From the IMG/VR virus record IMGVR_UViG_3300028027_000070, positions 1 to 55,468 of that record: DNA of 55,468 bases; one strand, 5' to 3'. Below, in pieces: positions 48,593-55,309 of this stretch. Numbering within the stretch: the first letter of the stretch is position 1; every line of letters starts with the position of its first letter. The notes under the pieces are model-generated. The model worked only from the letters and a program-made list of their open reading frames with translations. It had not been told where the DNA came from and ran no database searches. A program made the position numbers and the translations under genes. The stretch is from a virus.

Positions 48593-49456
48593 ATGAAAAA
48601 CAAAAAACCTGGTATTACCAATGGCATGTCCATTGATAAACCACAAGCCTGGATCGCAGTATCCAGCAATCGTCAGAAAATCTACGACGTAAACACAGGA
48701 GCTGAAAAAGTATACCTGGATGATGGACAGGAGTTTCAAATCGAACTCTATAATCCCACACAAATTTCTTATGTAGCTAAGATCTACATAAACGGTCAAA
48801 TCATTAGTTCTTCTGGATTGGTTTTAAAACCAGGCCAGAGATATTTCCTTGATAGATTTATAGATGAGAATAAAAAGCTTATCTTTTCGACCTACGAGGT
48901 TGAAAACACGAAGGGAGCTAAAGAGGCAATTTTAAAGAATGGTAATCTTAAGGTTGATTTCCACGCAGAGTATTTTCAGAACTTTGGATGGAACAATATG
49001 GGAACATCAACTTTCACCCAATACCCAAGCACATTAACAATTCCTACCAACACTATCTTTAGGGACTATGGAACTTATTCCACACCAATTTCTACATTTA
49101 GCACTAGTAACAATATAAGTTACACAAGCGGAACAACAAATACGTATTTTTGTGCTCAGAACACAATGAGCACACTGGGTTCTCCTGTGACTTCTGACAG
49201 TACTGTAAGATCCAAGTCAGCTAATAGTATAGAAACTGGAAGAATAGAGAAAGGTGGTAAATCCAATCAGAGTTTCGATAATGATAATGGAACTTATAAT
49301 TCCTATGCATCTTGGACTTCTGAATATAAGATATTACCAAGATCCGCTAAACCTGTAGAGGTTTCGGAAATCAGATCATACTGTCCAGGGTGTGGTACTA
49401 GAATGAAAAAGCAAAACTGGAAATTCTGTCCAACTTGCGGAGAGTCACTGGACTAA
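48593..49456 (+). CDS. Structural-like protein with C-terminal zinc ribbon
   Basis: A protein of 287 residues from ATG 48593; an earlier ATG at 48539 is within a leader that carries an inverted-repeat arm. The N-terminal part is beta-rich (Q-A-W-I-A-V, E-F-Q-I-E-L-Y, V-L-K-P-G-Q-R-Y-F-L-D-R-F). A middle Ser/Thr/Asn-rich low-complexity section follows (about 130-250). The C-terminus is a zinc ribbon with two C-x-x-C pairs (Y-C-P-G-C-G and F-C-P-T-C-G, about 263-283). Zinc-ribbon ends are unusual in virion proteins. Function unknown; the composition suggests an extracellular or virion protein. Confidence 0.6.
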   Translation: MKNKKPGITNGMSIDKPQAWIAVSSNRQKIYDVNTGAEKVYLDDGQEFQIELYNPTQISYVAKIYINGQIISSSGLVLKPGQRYFLDRFIDENKKLIFSTYEVENTKGAKEAILKNGNLKVDFHAEYFQNFGWNNMGTSTFTQYPSTLTIPTNTIFRDYGTYSTPISTFSTSNNISYTSGTTNTYFCAQNTMSTLGSPVTSDSTVRSKSANSIETGRIEKGGKSNQSFDNDNGTYNSYASWTSEYKILPRSAKPVEVSEIRSYCPGCGTRMKKQNWKFCPTCGESLD

Positions 49457-49469
49457 TATAATATCGTAC

Positions 49470-49479
49470 AAAGGCACCT
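49470..49479 (-). repeat. Right arm of inverted repeat
   Basis: AAAGGCACCT, reverse complement of the sequence at 48500-48509, 14 bp after the zinc-ribbon gene. See left arm. Confidence 0.6.
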
Positions 49480-49506
49480 CGATATAATAAAAATTAATCC
49501 TTATGG

Positions 49507-49514
49507 GATATATA
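49507..49514 (+). promoter_or_regulatory. GATATATA motif (putative late promoter)
   Basis: GGGATATATAA ends 18 nt before the ATG at 49533, whose product has a capsid-targeting-like N-terminus and an acidic tail. Confidence 0.55.
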
Positions 49515-49532
49515 ATTAAAAAATACACAAAG

Positions 49533-49985
49533 ATGGAAAGAATAGCTTCATTTGAACAATTTAAAAATAATGAAAAACCTGAAATCGTAAACAACGAGGA
49601 GGTTTTAGCAGTAACAAACGAGAGCAATAATGACGATAGAAAGCATTATATGTTTTTTAGAAATCTTGCAACGATAAAACATCACGTTGAGGAAATATTA
49701 AAGATGGATCCTGATAAAGTTGATGAACTTTTAAACAATGGTCATGATTGGGCTTCTGACCATATAGCAACATCTAAGGATGACGTTCAGGAAGTTTCTG
49801 AATGGTTGATGGGTGAATTTGCAGATTCAACCGAATCTGATGATGAAGATGAGGATGAGGACGAAGAATATGAGGAGGAAGAAGTTGAAACTGACGAGGA
49901 AGACGAAACTGACGAGGAAGATAATGAAGAAGAGGAAGTTGAGACCGAGGAGACTGAGGAAGAAACAACTAAACAACAAATATAA
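49533..49985 (+). CDS. Acidic protein, possible prohead core component
   Basis: A protein of 150 residues from ATG 49533; an ATG at 49503 overlaps the GATATATA motif and is rejected. The N-terminus M-E-R-I-A-S-F-E-Q-F-K-N-N-E partly fits the capsid-targeting-like pattern. Residues 30-95 are a helical domain. The C-terminal 45 residues are almost entirely Asp, Glu and Thr (E-E-E-E-V-E-T-D-E-E-D-E-T). T4 gp67 is a short prohead-core protein with a comparable acidic run that is processed by the head protease. Assignment by composition only. Confidence 0.6.
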   Translation: MERIASFEQFKNNEKPEIVNNEEVLAVTNESNNDDRKHYMFFRNLATIKHHVEEILKMDPDKVDELLNNGHDWASDHIATSKDDVQEVSEWLMGEFADSTESDDEDEDEDEEYEEEEVETDEEDETDEEDNEEEEVETEETEEETTKQQI

Positions 49986-50003
49986 TATCCGCCATAAAAA
50001 AAC

Positions 50004-50032
50004 TAAAACCAGCTATTAAGCTGGTTTTTTTG
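50004..50032 (+). terminator. Intrinsic terminator
   Basis: AAAACCAGCT pairs with AGCTGGTTTT around ATTA, then a T-run. It closes the 49533 gene 20 bp after its stop. Confidence 0.9.
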
Positions 50033-50070
50033 TGGAACATAATTGTTATTTTAAATATGATATCTGATTA

Positions 50071-50102
50071 TTTTTTTTAATCGAATTTTTATATTATATT
50101 TG
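50071..50102 (+). promoter_or_regulatory. Bacteroidota-type promoter (TATATTTG)
   Basis: TTTTTTTTAATC followed after 12 nt by TATATTTG(C), 19 nt before the ATG at 50122. Same architecture as 28629, 37731 and 41274. Confidence 0.72.
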
Positions 50103-50121
50103 CATTTTAAAAAGATTAACT

Positions 50122-50295
50122 ATGGAAACAACACATTTAGTATTAAACGTATTAGGCTGGGTATTCTTATTGGGCTCTTGGGCAATTTATTTTTTCAATA
50201 AGAAGAAAGAAATGAGATTATACAGGATACAACTTGCAGCTAATGTAATAGCATTAATTTGCTTTGCTACCAATCTAATATTAAAATTTACATAA
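50122..50295 (+). CDS. Small two-helix membrane protein
   Basis: A 57-residue protein behind a host-type promoter. Two hydrophobic helices (about 6-23, L-V-L-N-V-L-G-W-V-F-L-L-G-S-W-A and about 38-55, L-A-A-N-V-I-A-L-I-C-F-A-T-N-L) are joined by a short Lys-rich loop (K-K-K-E-M-R-L-Y). The stop overlaps the next ATG (TAATG), so they are coupled. Function unknown; early expression suggests host takeover or superinfection exclusion, but this is speculative. Confidence 0.75.
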   Translation: METTHLVLNVLGWVFLLGSWAIYFFNKKKEMRLYRIQLAANVIALICFATNLILKFT

Positions 50296-50927
50296 TGGTA
50301 GACTTTGATAAAGATACCCGGGATTTTTTCGAGGACGTTAAAGGTAGACCAAGACCCAACTTCTTCAGAAGGATTTGGATGTGGTGGGATCATGACGGTA
50401 AATATTTACATAAAGAAATTAAATGGGGGATCCAGAATCTTATCTATTGGTTTCCTGTAATATGGAAAGATCGTAATTGGGACGGCAATTACATTTTTGA
50501 GGTAATGAAACATAAATTAGTATCTCAAGCCAATTATATTGGTCGTAGAGATTTTCATACAAGAGCACAACAAGATGCACGAAATATGAGAATCTGTGTT
50601 AAATTAATACAGAATATACAAGATGATGTTTATACATTAGAATATATGGATTATGCTAAAGATAGACATTGGTTCGAACCTTGTAATGATGGAACAGGAA
50701 ACTCCACTTGGGAGAGCGAGAATATTTGGGAAAAATATGACGATTACTTCAAAAAATACCCATTAGTTTACAAGAGAGTAATGAGAGGCGAAGGATTTAC
50801 TTCCCTGGAAGGCAGAGAAGATGATAAGCACGTGATTGCTTTGAGCATGGCACATCTAAATCATCAGAGAGCCAAATCCCTATTATTTAAAATAATGGAC
50901 ACACAGATTGAAGGCTGGTGGGATTAA
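50295..50927 (+). CDS. Trp/Asp-rich protein of unknown function
   Basis: A protein of 210 residues from ATG 50295, whose start overlaps the preceding stop; the upstream ATG at 50259 lies inside the preceding gene. It is rich in Trp, Asp and Tyr (R-I-W-M-W-W-D-H-D-G, W-K-D-R-N-W-D). The W-K-D-R-N-W-D-x-x-Y-I-F-E-V-M-K-H-K-L element recurs in many phages from T4-like and Bacteroidota groups, I believe, with no known function. Confidence 0.65.
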   Translation: MVDFDKDTRDFFEDVKGRPRPNFFRRIWMWWDHDGKYLHKEIKWGIQNLIYWFPVIWKDRNWDGNYIFEVMKHKLVSQANYIGRRDFHTRAQQDARNMRICVKLIQNIQDDVYTLEYMDYAKDRHWFEPCNDGTGNSTWESENIWEKYDDYFKKYPLVYKRVMRGEGFTSLEGREDDKHVIALSMAHLNHQRAKSLLFKIMDTQIEGWWD

Positions 50928-50940
50928 TTTATAAATATAA

Positions 50941-51153
50941 ATGAGAGCTGAAACGATGATTATTATAATAATTTGTATAGCACTTTTCTGTGTTGTTGCA
51001 CTATGGGTTTCGGGTATTGATTATATGCAAAAGAATCATCCTGATTATAAGGGCAATGATTTTTTCAATGAACTGGATGGACCAGATTTTAGTCACGAGG
51101 AGAATGATCTCTATTATGACACTAAAGATAACGAAGAAGAAAAAGATGACTAG
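50941..51153 (+). CDS. Small membrane-anchored acidic protein
   Basis: The protein has 70 residues. One N-terminal transmembrane helix (about 6-24), then an acidic cytoplasmic or periplasmic tail (D-N-E-E-E-K-D-D). The next gene overlaps it by 8 nt. Function unknown. Confidence 0.65.
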   Translation: MRAETMIIIIICIALFCVVALWVSGIDYMQKNHPDYKGNDFFNELDGPDFSHEENDLYYDTKDNEEEKDD

Positions 51154-51571
51154 AAGACTAAATGAGCACCTGTCACATGAAATAATGGGTGATAACAAAG
51201 AACTCCAAGAACCACCCAGGGTTGAAGATAAGAATAAATCATTTTATAATGTCTATTTTAAAAATAAAAAATCAGGAATAGGAAAGATAGTTAGCGAATA
51301 TAAGAAAGCTACACCGTACGAAATTTGGGAGGGCATAAGAGATAATTTTATTTTTGGATTTATTGGAGCCATGCTTGTTGTTTTTATAGCAACACGAACA
51401 GATATCGCTGTCCTATTGGGATATTTCCTTTATTATTCATTCATGGGTAAAATTGTAAATAGACCAAAATATGTAACAGATCTAGGAAAACTGATTGTTT
51501 TCCCAATCCCTTCCGCTCTCGGTGCATTTGCAGGATATAAGATTTCATATATTTTAATTCATTTAATTTAA
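51146..51571 (+). CDS. Membrane protein of unknown function
   Basis: A protein of 141 residues from ATG 51146 (M-T-R-R-L-N-E-H-L); the longer frame from 50990 would run inside the preceding gene out of frame and is a shadow. Three hydrophobic stretches (about 70-88, 90-100, 117-140) suggest two or three membrane helices. No family recognised. Confidence 0.6.
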   Translation: MTRRLNEHLSHEIMGDNKELQEPPRVEDKNKSFYNVYFKNKKSGIGKIVSEYKKATPYEIWEGIRDNFIFGFIGAMLVVFIATRTDIAVLLGYFLYYSFMGKIVNRPKYVTDLGKLIVFPIPSALGAFAGYKISYILIHLI

Positions 51572-51583
51572 AACTAATAACTA

Positions 51584-52075
51584 ATGTCATACTCAAGATG
51601 GTCAAATAGCCGATGGTATACATTCCATACTTCATTCAGTGGGGATACTAAGGAATCACAGGCGTTCGAGGTCATGATAGATTTTGCCAGGACTAGGGTA
51701 TTTACTTATGGTGAATTGGTTAGAGATATGGATGGATGTATTTCCGAGATACGTGATCTATGTTCGAATCCAATCGAGTATAGAACACCAAAAGAAATAA
51801 TAACAGAGGAATATAAAGAGGATCAAACAACCATATTTGATAGAATGATGTATGTAACCGAGGTGTCGGAGGGTGATCCAGCAACGGATGGGGAATTGAA
51901 AGAGCTTATGGTCTATATGAAGAACTTCATTGCCGATGTTGAGTGGGATTATTCAATTGGTGGAAAAATTAGTGATTATTTAATAGGTGTAGACTTAAAA
52001 ATAATTAGTAAATTTGGATGGTGGCTAAAACATAAAATACAACCAAAGAGAAAAAAATACATAAAGTATGAATAA
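51584..52075 (+). CDS. Protein of unknown function
   Basis: The protein has 163 residues. Trp/Tyr/Ser-rich start (S-Y-S-R-W-S-N-S-R-W-Y-T-F-H-T-S-F), then helical, with a basic C-terminus (K-P-K-R-K-K, separated from K-H-K-I-Q). No family recognised. The next gene starts inside its last 8 nt. Confidence 0.55.
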   Translation: MSYSRWSNSRWYTFHTSFSGDTKESQAFEVMIDFARTRVFTYGELVRDMDGCISEIRDLCSNPIEYRTPKEIITEEYKEDQTTIFDRMMYVTEVSEGDPATDGELKELMVYMKNFIADVEWDYSIGGKISDYLIGVDLKIISKFGWWLKHKIQPKRKKYIKYE

Positions 52076-52286
52076 TAACGAATTTGAATACAACAAAAAA
52101 ACCGGAATCATTAAGACATGTTCACCTGATATGTTGGACTCATCTAAACCTGGATCTGGTATAGTTATAGAGATATCTGATACCTATATAAACTCATTAC
52201 CTAATGACATGGAACTTGGTCATAATGTGAGAAAGATGTTAATGGAACTTTTGAATTTTAAAAAATCCATGGAAATAAAAAAATAA
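52068..52286 (+). CDS. Small protein of unknown function
   Basis: The protein has 72 residues with strands (I-I-K-T-C, I-V-I-E-I-S-D-T-Y-I) and a helical end. Starts 8 nt inside the preceding gene and overlaps the next by 1 nt (TAATG). No family recognised. Confidence 0.5.
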   Translation: MNNNEFEYNKKTGIIKTCSPDMLDSSKPGSGIVIEISDTYINSLPNDMELGHNVRKMLMELLNFKKSMEIKK

Positions 52287-52504
52287 TGATTAGTAATATC
52301 AAAAATTTATTCATTTTATTCTTATTGACGAGTTTATTCTCCTGTAAAACTGTAGAGGAAAGGATTTATGATCATTCGTACACAAATGAGTGGCATTATA
52401 TAGATACCATGAGATTCCAGGTTTATCAAACCAAGAATGGTAGAAAGTATATCATCGTATTAAATAACAGACAAACTAGATTTGTAAGACAGTACATAAA
52501 ATGA
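52286..52504 (+). CDS. Small lipoprotein
   Basis: The protein has 72 residues. It starts with basic residues and a hydrophobic stretch ending in a lipobox-like L-T-S-L-F-S-C (Cys at about 20), followed by a short mature part rich in Tyr and Arg. Probably lipid-modified and anchored in the envelope. Phage lipoproteins often act in superinfection exclusion or lysis. Overlaps the following gene by 4 nt (ATGA). Confidence 0.75.
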   Translation: MISNIKNLFILFLLTSLFSCKTVEERIYDHSYTNEWHYIDTMRFQVYQTKNGRKYIIVLNNRQTRFVRQYIK

Positions 52505-52794
52505 GCGAAATAGAAAAATGTGATGATTGTGATTCTCCCGCGGTATGGTTTTATATGCCCGGAGATTACCAAAGATGTGAGGAACATGTTCATCGAGGTT
52601 GTTCGTGTAACGAATACTCAGTAGTTGCTGAACATTACCATCCACCAGGTGGGATTCATCCGGAAGAGGATACTAAGGAAGGGGTTGATTGGATTTGGAC
52701 TAATGAGGAAAAAACTTCATGGGCTAATATCGACAGTAAAGGTAGGAGATGGCCATGTTGCGAGTGGGATTATGATGGACCGGACATGGATTAA
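52501..52794 (+). CDS. Cys/His-rich small protein (probable zinc binding)
   Basis: The protein has 97 residues. C-D-D-C near the start, then C-E-E-H, C-S-C, H-Y-H and W-P-C-C suggest one or two zinc sites. Trp-rich C-terminal half (W-I-W-T, C-C-E-W-D-Y-D-G-P). It overlaps the lipoprotein gene. No family recognised. Confidence 0.55.
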   Translation: MSEIEKCDDCDSPAVWFYMPGDYQRCEEHVHRGCSCNEYSVVAEHYHPPGGIHPEEDTKEGVDWIWTNEEKTSWANIDSKGRRWPCCEWDYDGPDMD

Positions 52795-52923
52795 AATAAG
52801 CTTGTTTAAGCGAATCTATTTTTAAATGTATATGTTTTAGAGTAAAATGAATTTTAGTTCATGTACGTGCAAATAAACAATAGATAAAAGTATTAATAAT
52901 AGTATATCGATAAAAATAAACAT
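52795..52923 (+). other. AT-rich noncoding gap
   Basis: A 129-bp AT-rich interval. A weak hairpin ATGAA / TTCAT with a 6-nt loop is at about 52847-52862. No GATATATA or TATATTTG motif, no clear terminator seen. Confidence 0.3.
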
Positions 52924-53367
52924 ATGAGTAGTGAAATTATCAATGAAAAATTAGAGGAAAAAACAATCTGGAATGACCAGGAGTTTGTTGAAGCTTTTGA
53001 AGAATGTAAAGATGAGCACACCTCGGAGATTACAGAAACGAATAAGCCTTGGAGGTATGATATAGATCCGGAAGAGCTTGGACTTGATAGTCTTAAGGTT
53101 GAGCCGGTTTTTATTTGTAATGGGAATTCACAAAAATGTAGACTTACAAAAACGCCTATAGCTAGAAATACTGATCTTAATAAGAACTTCTCAGCTATAA
53201 AACCAAAGAAGCTCAAGAAGGAGCTTGTATCACATATAAAGGAAAATTACTCCCACGTTAATAGCATAATAGAGCATAGACAATCAGCGGTATCTTCTGA
53301 TAGAGTTGTTGATATGGTCTATTACACAGTTCATGGAATTAAGATAAAATCAAATGGAGAATTATAA
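52924..53367 (+). CDS. Protein of unknown function
   Basis: The protein has 147 residues, acidic N-terminal half and basic C-terminal half (K-P-K-K-L-K-K-E-L). Cys at about 28, 66 and 72. No family recognised. The next gene starts 14 nt inside it. Confidence 0.55.
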   Translation: MSSEIINEKLEEKTIWNDQEFVEAFEECKDEHTSEITETNKPWRYDIDPEELGLDSLKVEPVFICNGNSQKCRLTKTPIARNTDLNKNFSAIKPKKLKKELVSHIKENYSHVNSIIEHRQSAVSSDRVVDMVYYTVHGIKIKSNGEL

Positions 53368-53587
53368 AAAATTAAGAGAAGTTGGGGATACTGTGTATCT
53401 TGATGGGTGTACAGCAATGGCTCAACAGAATGCCGAGTTTGTAAAGATAACCAAGGTAGATTGGAGATTTGACGAGAAGACTGGTGAGAAATTTCCAGTA
53501 TATCATATCGGCGACGGTGAATGGTATGACGGCAGGGATGGTGGATGCTATAGTAAAAAGGAATCAATGTATTATTTAGACCTATGA
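53354..53587 (+). CDS. Small beta-rich protein
   Basis: The protein has 77 residues, with a small-barrel pattern: G-D-T-V-Y-L-D-G, A-E-F-V-K-I-T-K-V-D-W, and F-P-V-Y-H-I-G-D-G-E-W-Y. SH3-like by eye. Starts inside the preceding gene and overlaps the next by 4 nt. Function unknown. Confidence 0.5.
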   Translation: MENYKKLREVGDTVYLDGCTAMAQQNAEFVKITKVDWRFDEKTGEKFPVYHIGDGEWYDGRDGGCYSKKESMYYLDL

Positions 53588-54072
53588 AAATATCAAAAAA
53601 TGACAGACTATTACCTCACTTAGGTTTATTAAACTTCGAGGGTGATGCAGTAAGAGCATACAAAAAATTAGACGGTGAAAATTTCATTATTGTTGACGAT
53701 CATCTTGAAATTATAGCGGAGTGGGACAGATTGGAGATTTTTGAGTTTCTTAGAGGTGACTTCACAGTAACAACAAGCTATGGAAAGGAATATAGATACA
53801 CAGACTGGAACAATGATTGTAAACCAAGAGAAGAAAAATTGGATCTATTTATTGGTATAGTGGATCTTCCTGTTGTTGTTAATAGAATAACTGAACTTCT
53901 TCTTAGTGTCAATGAGAATGATCTGAAGAGAAATCTAATAACAGATATGCAAATGATGACTGAACGATCAATGACTCCGTCCATTGGAGTTAAATACGAG
54001 AATGGAACTGAGATCATTCATAGGGATGTTAGTGATATTATAAAATTTCTAGAATCATTAAAGAATGAATAA
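53584..54072 (+). CDS. Protein of unknown function
   Basis: The protein has 162 residues. Alternating strands in the first half (F-I-I-V-D-D-H-L-E-I-I-A-E-W) and helices in the second. No family recognised. It is in the string of overlapping small genes 52.9-54.5 kb. Confidence 0.55.
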   Translation: MKISKNDRLLPHLGLLNFEGDAVRAYKKLDGENFIIVDDHLEIIAEWDRLEIFEFLRGDFTVTTSYGKEYRYTDWNNDCKPREEKLDLFIGIVDLPVVVNRITELLLSVNENDLKRNLITDMQMMTERSMTPSIGVKYENGTEIIHRDVSDIIKFLESLKNE

Positions 54073-54253
54073 AGAGTTGGTAAGAGTTGGTTTTAGATCC
54101 GATGATCTGAACTTCGATTGGCAATCGGCCATAGGAAATAGCCCAGGATATGAATTTGTCAACTCTATGAAAATAGAAAACAAAGAGAACATGAATTGGC
54201 CAAAGTGGACAATTATCGTTGACTATAAAAGAAATAAAGATGGCAAAAATTAA
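54065..54253 (+). CDS. Small protein of unknown function
   Basis: The protein has 62 residues, starting 8 nt inside the preceding gene. Strand-like segments (V-R-V-G-F-R-S-D-D-L and W-T-I-I-V-D-Y-K-R) with Trp in the middle. The next gene starts at ATG 54240, 14 nt inside it. No family recognised. Confidence 0.5.
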   Translation: MNKELVRVGFRSDDLNFDWQSAIGNSPGYEFVNSMKIENKENMNWPKWTIIVDYKRNKDGKN

Positions 54254-54509
54254 ATTACTTACCGACGTTGATGTTGTATGGTGGGCAGAAACAATACAAG
54301 CAGACGCAGAAATCGACGGTGAAAAGGTCACATTTAGATATCATGAAAACCCAAAAGGTGTTGAACAATATATTTATGATCAGGACAGGGGTTGGATCCA
54401 GGACTATGATCCTAAATTTGAACCCTTATTTGATATCTGCGGTCAATTAGAAATCAATAAGAATTCCAAACTAGGAGAGGAATTCGAGAGCGAAGAGGAA
54501 GAAGAATAA
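54240..54509 (+). CDS. Small acidic beta-rich protein
   Basis: A protein of 89 residues from ATG 54240 (M-A-K-I-K-L-L-T-D-V-D); an earlier ATG at 54219 lies in the preceding gene. Beta-rich body with W-W-A-E-T and an acidic end (S-E-E-E-E-E). No family recognised. Confidence 0.55.
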   Translation: MAKIKLLTDVDVVWWAETIQADAEIDGEKVTFRYHENPKGVEQYIYDQDRGWIQDYDPKFEPLFDICGQLEINKNSKLGEEFESEEEEE

Positions 54510-54526
54510 TTAAATAATAAATAAAA

Positions 54527-54958
54527 ATGAGCAAAGTAAAAATTTCAACAGACAGAGGTGACATGGTTGCAGAACTATACGATCAAGAAACACCTATCAC
54601 GGCTAATAACTTCCTAAAATTAGCAAACGGTGGATTCTATAATGGATTAAATTTCCATAGAGTTATTCCAAATTTTGTTATTCAGGGTGGATGTCCAACA
54701 GGTACCGGACAAGGCGGACCTGGTTACAATATCCCTTGTGAAGTTACTGCACCAAATCAATTCCACGACAGAGGGGTTCTTTCAATGGCACACGCAGGAA
54801 GAAACACAGGTGGATCCCAATTCTTTATTTGTCATAGCAGACAAAACACAGCACACCTTGACGGAAATCATACATGTTTTGGAAGAGTTACTGAGGGTCT
54901 TGATGTGATTGATCAAATCCAACCAGGTGACAAGATAGTATCAATCTCTGTAATCTAA
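54527..54958 (+). CDS. ppi: Cyclophilin-type peptidyl-prolyl cis-trans isomerase
   Basis: The protein has 143 residues, a compact single-domain cyclophilin. F-H-R-V-I-P-N-F-V-I-Q-G-G (about 44-56, catalytic Arg at 46), G-P-G-Y-N-I, M-A-H-A-G-R-N-T-G-G-S-Q-F-F-I (about 86-100, active-site Gln/Phe), and H-L-D-G-N-H-T-C-F-G-R-V (about 109-120) are all present. It lacks a signal peptide, so acts in the cytoplasm. It would assist folding of phage proteins, together with the phage DnaJ. Phage cyclophilins are rare; probably acquired from a bacterial host. Confidence 0.93.
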   Translation: MSKVKISTDRGDMVAELYDQETPITANNFLKLANGGFYNGLNFHRVIPNFVIQGGCPTGTGQGGPGYNIPCEVTAPNQFHDRGVLSMAHAGRNTGGSQFFICHSRQNTAHLDGNHTCFGRVTEGLDVIDQIQPGDKIVSISVI

Positions 54959-54964
54959 ATCCAT

Positions 54965-55309
54965 ATGAGCGGAGGTCACTGGGAATATTTGCAGTATAGA
55001 TTTACTGATGTTGCTGAGGACATAAGAAAACTTATTGATAAGAACGGAAAGGAAAAGACTGAAGAAGAGCTTAAATATAGCTATGTGAGCGAAGATTGGC
55101 TTGAAAAATATCCGGGAGATAGATTTCATTATAAGTATTCTAATGAGATGATAGAAAAGTTTAAGGATGGACTTAGACATATTGAGATAGCGCAAATCTA
55201 TATGCAAAGATTAGATTGGCTATTATCTGGTGATGATGGAGATGAATCATTTATGAGTAGACTTGAGAACGATTTAAAAAAATTAGAAGATGAAAATTTA
55301 CGAGGATAG
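54965..55309 (+). CDS. Small protein, M-S-G-G-H-W family
   Basis: The protein has 114 residues. The start M-S-G-G-H-W-E-Y-L-Q-Y-R is typical of a widespread small family in phages and bacteria with no known function. The rest is helical and acidic. The next gene starts in its last 20 nt. Confidence 0.65.
   Translation: MSGGHWEYLQYRFTDVAEDIRKLIDKNGKEKTEEELKYSYVSEDWLEKYPGDRFHYKYSNEMIEKFKDGLRHIEIAQIYMQRLDWLLSGDDGDESFMSRLENDLKKLEDENLRG

Noticed and set aside
50990-51145. Extended start of the membrane gene 51146-51571
   Set aside because: The extension is out of frame inside the gene at 50941 and gives Ile/Arg/Lys-rich noise; ATG 51146 overlaps the stop of 50941 as in other operon junctions.
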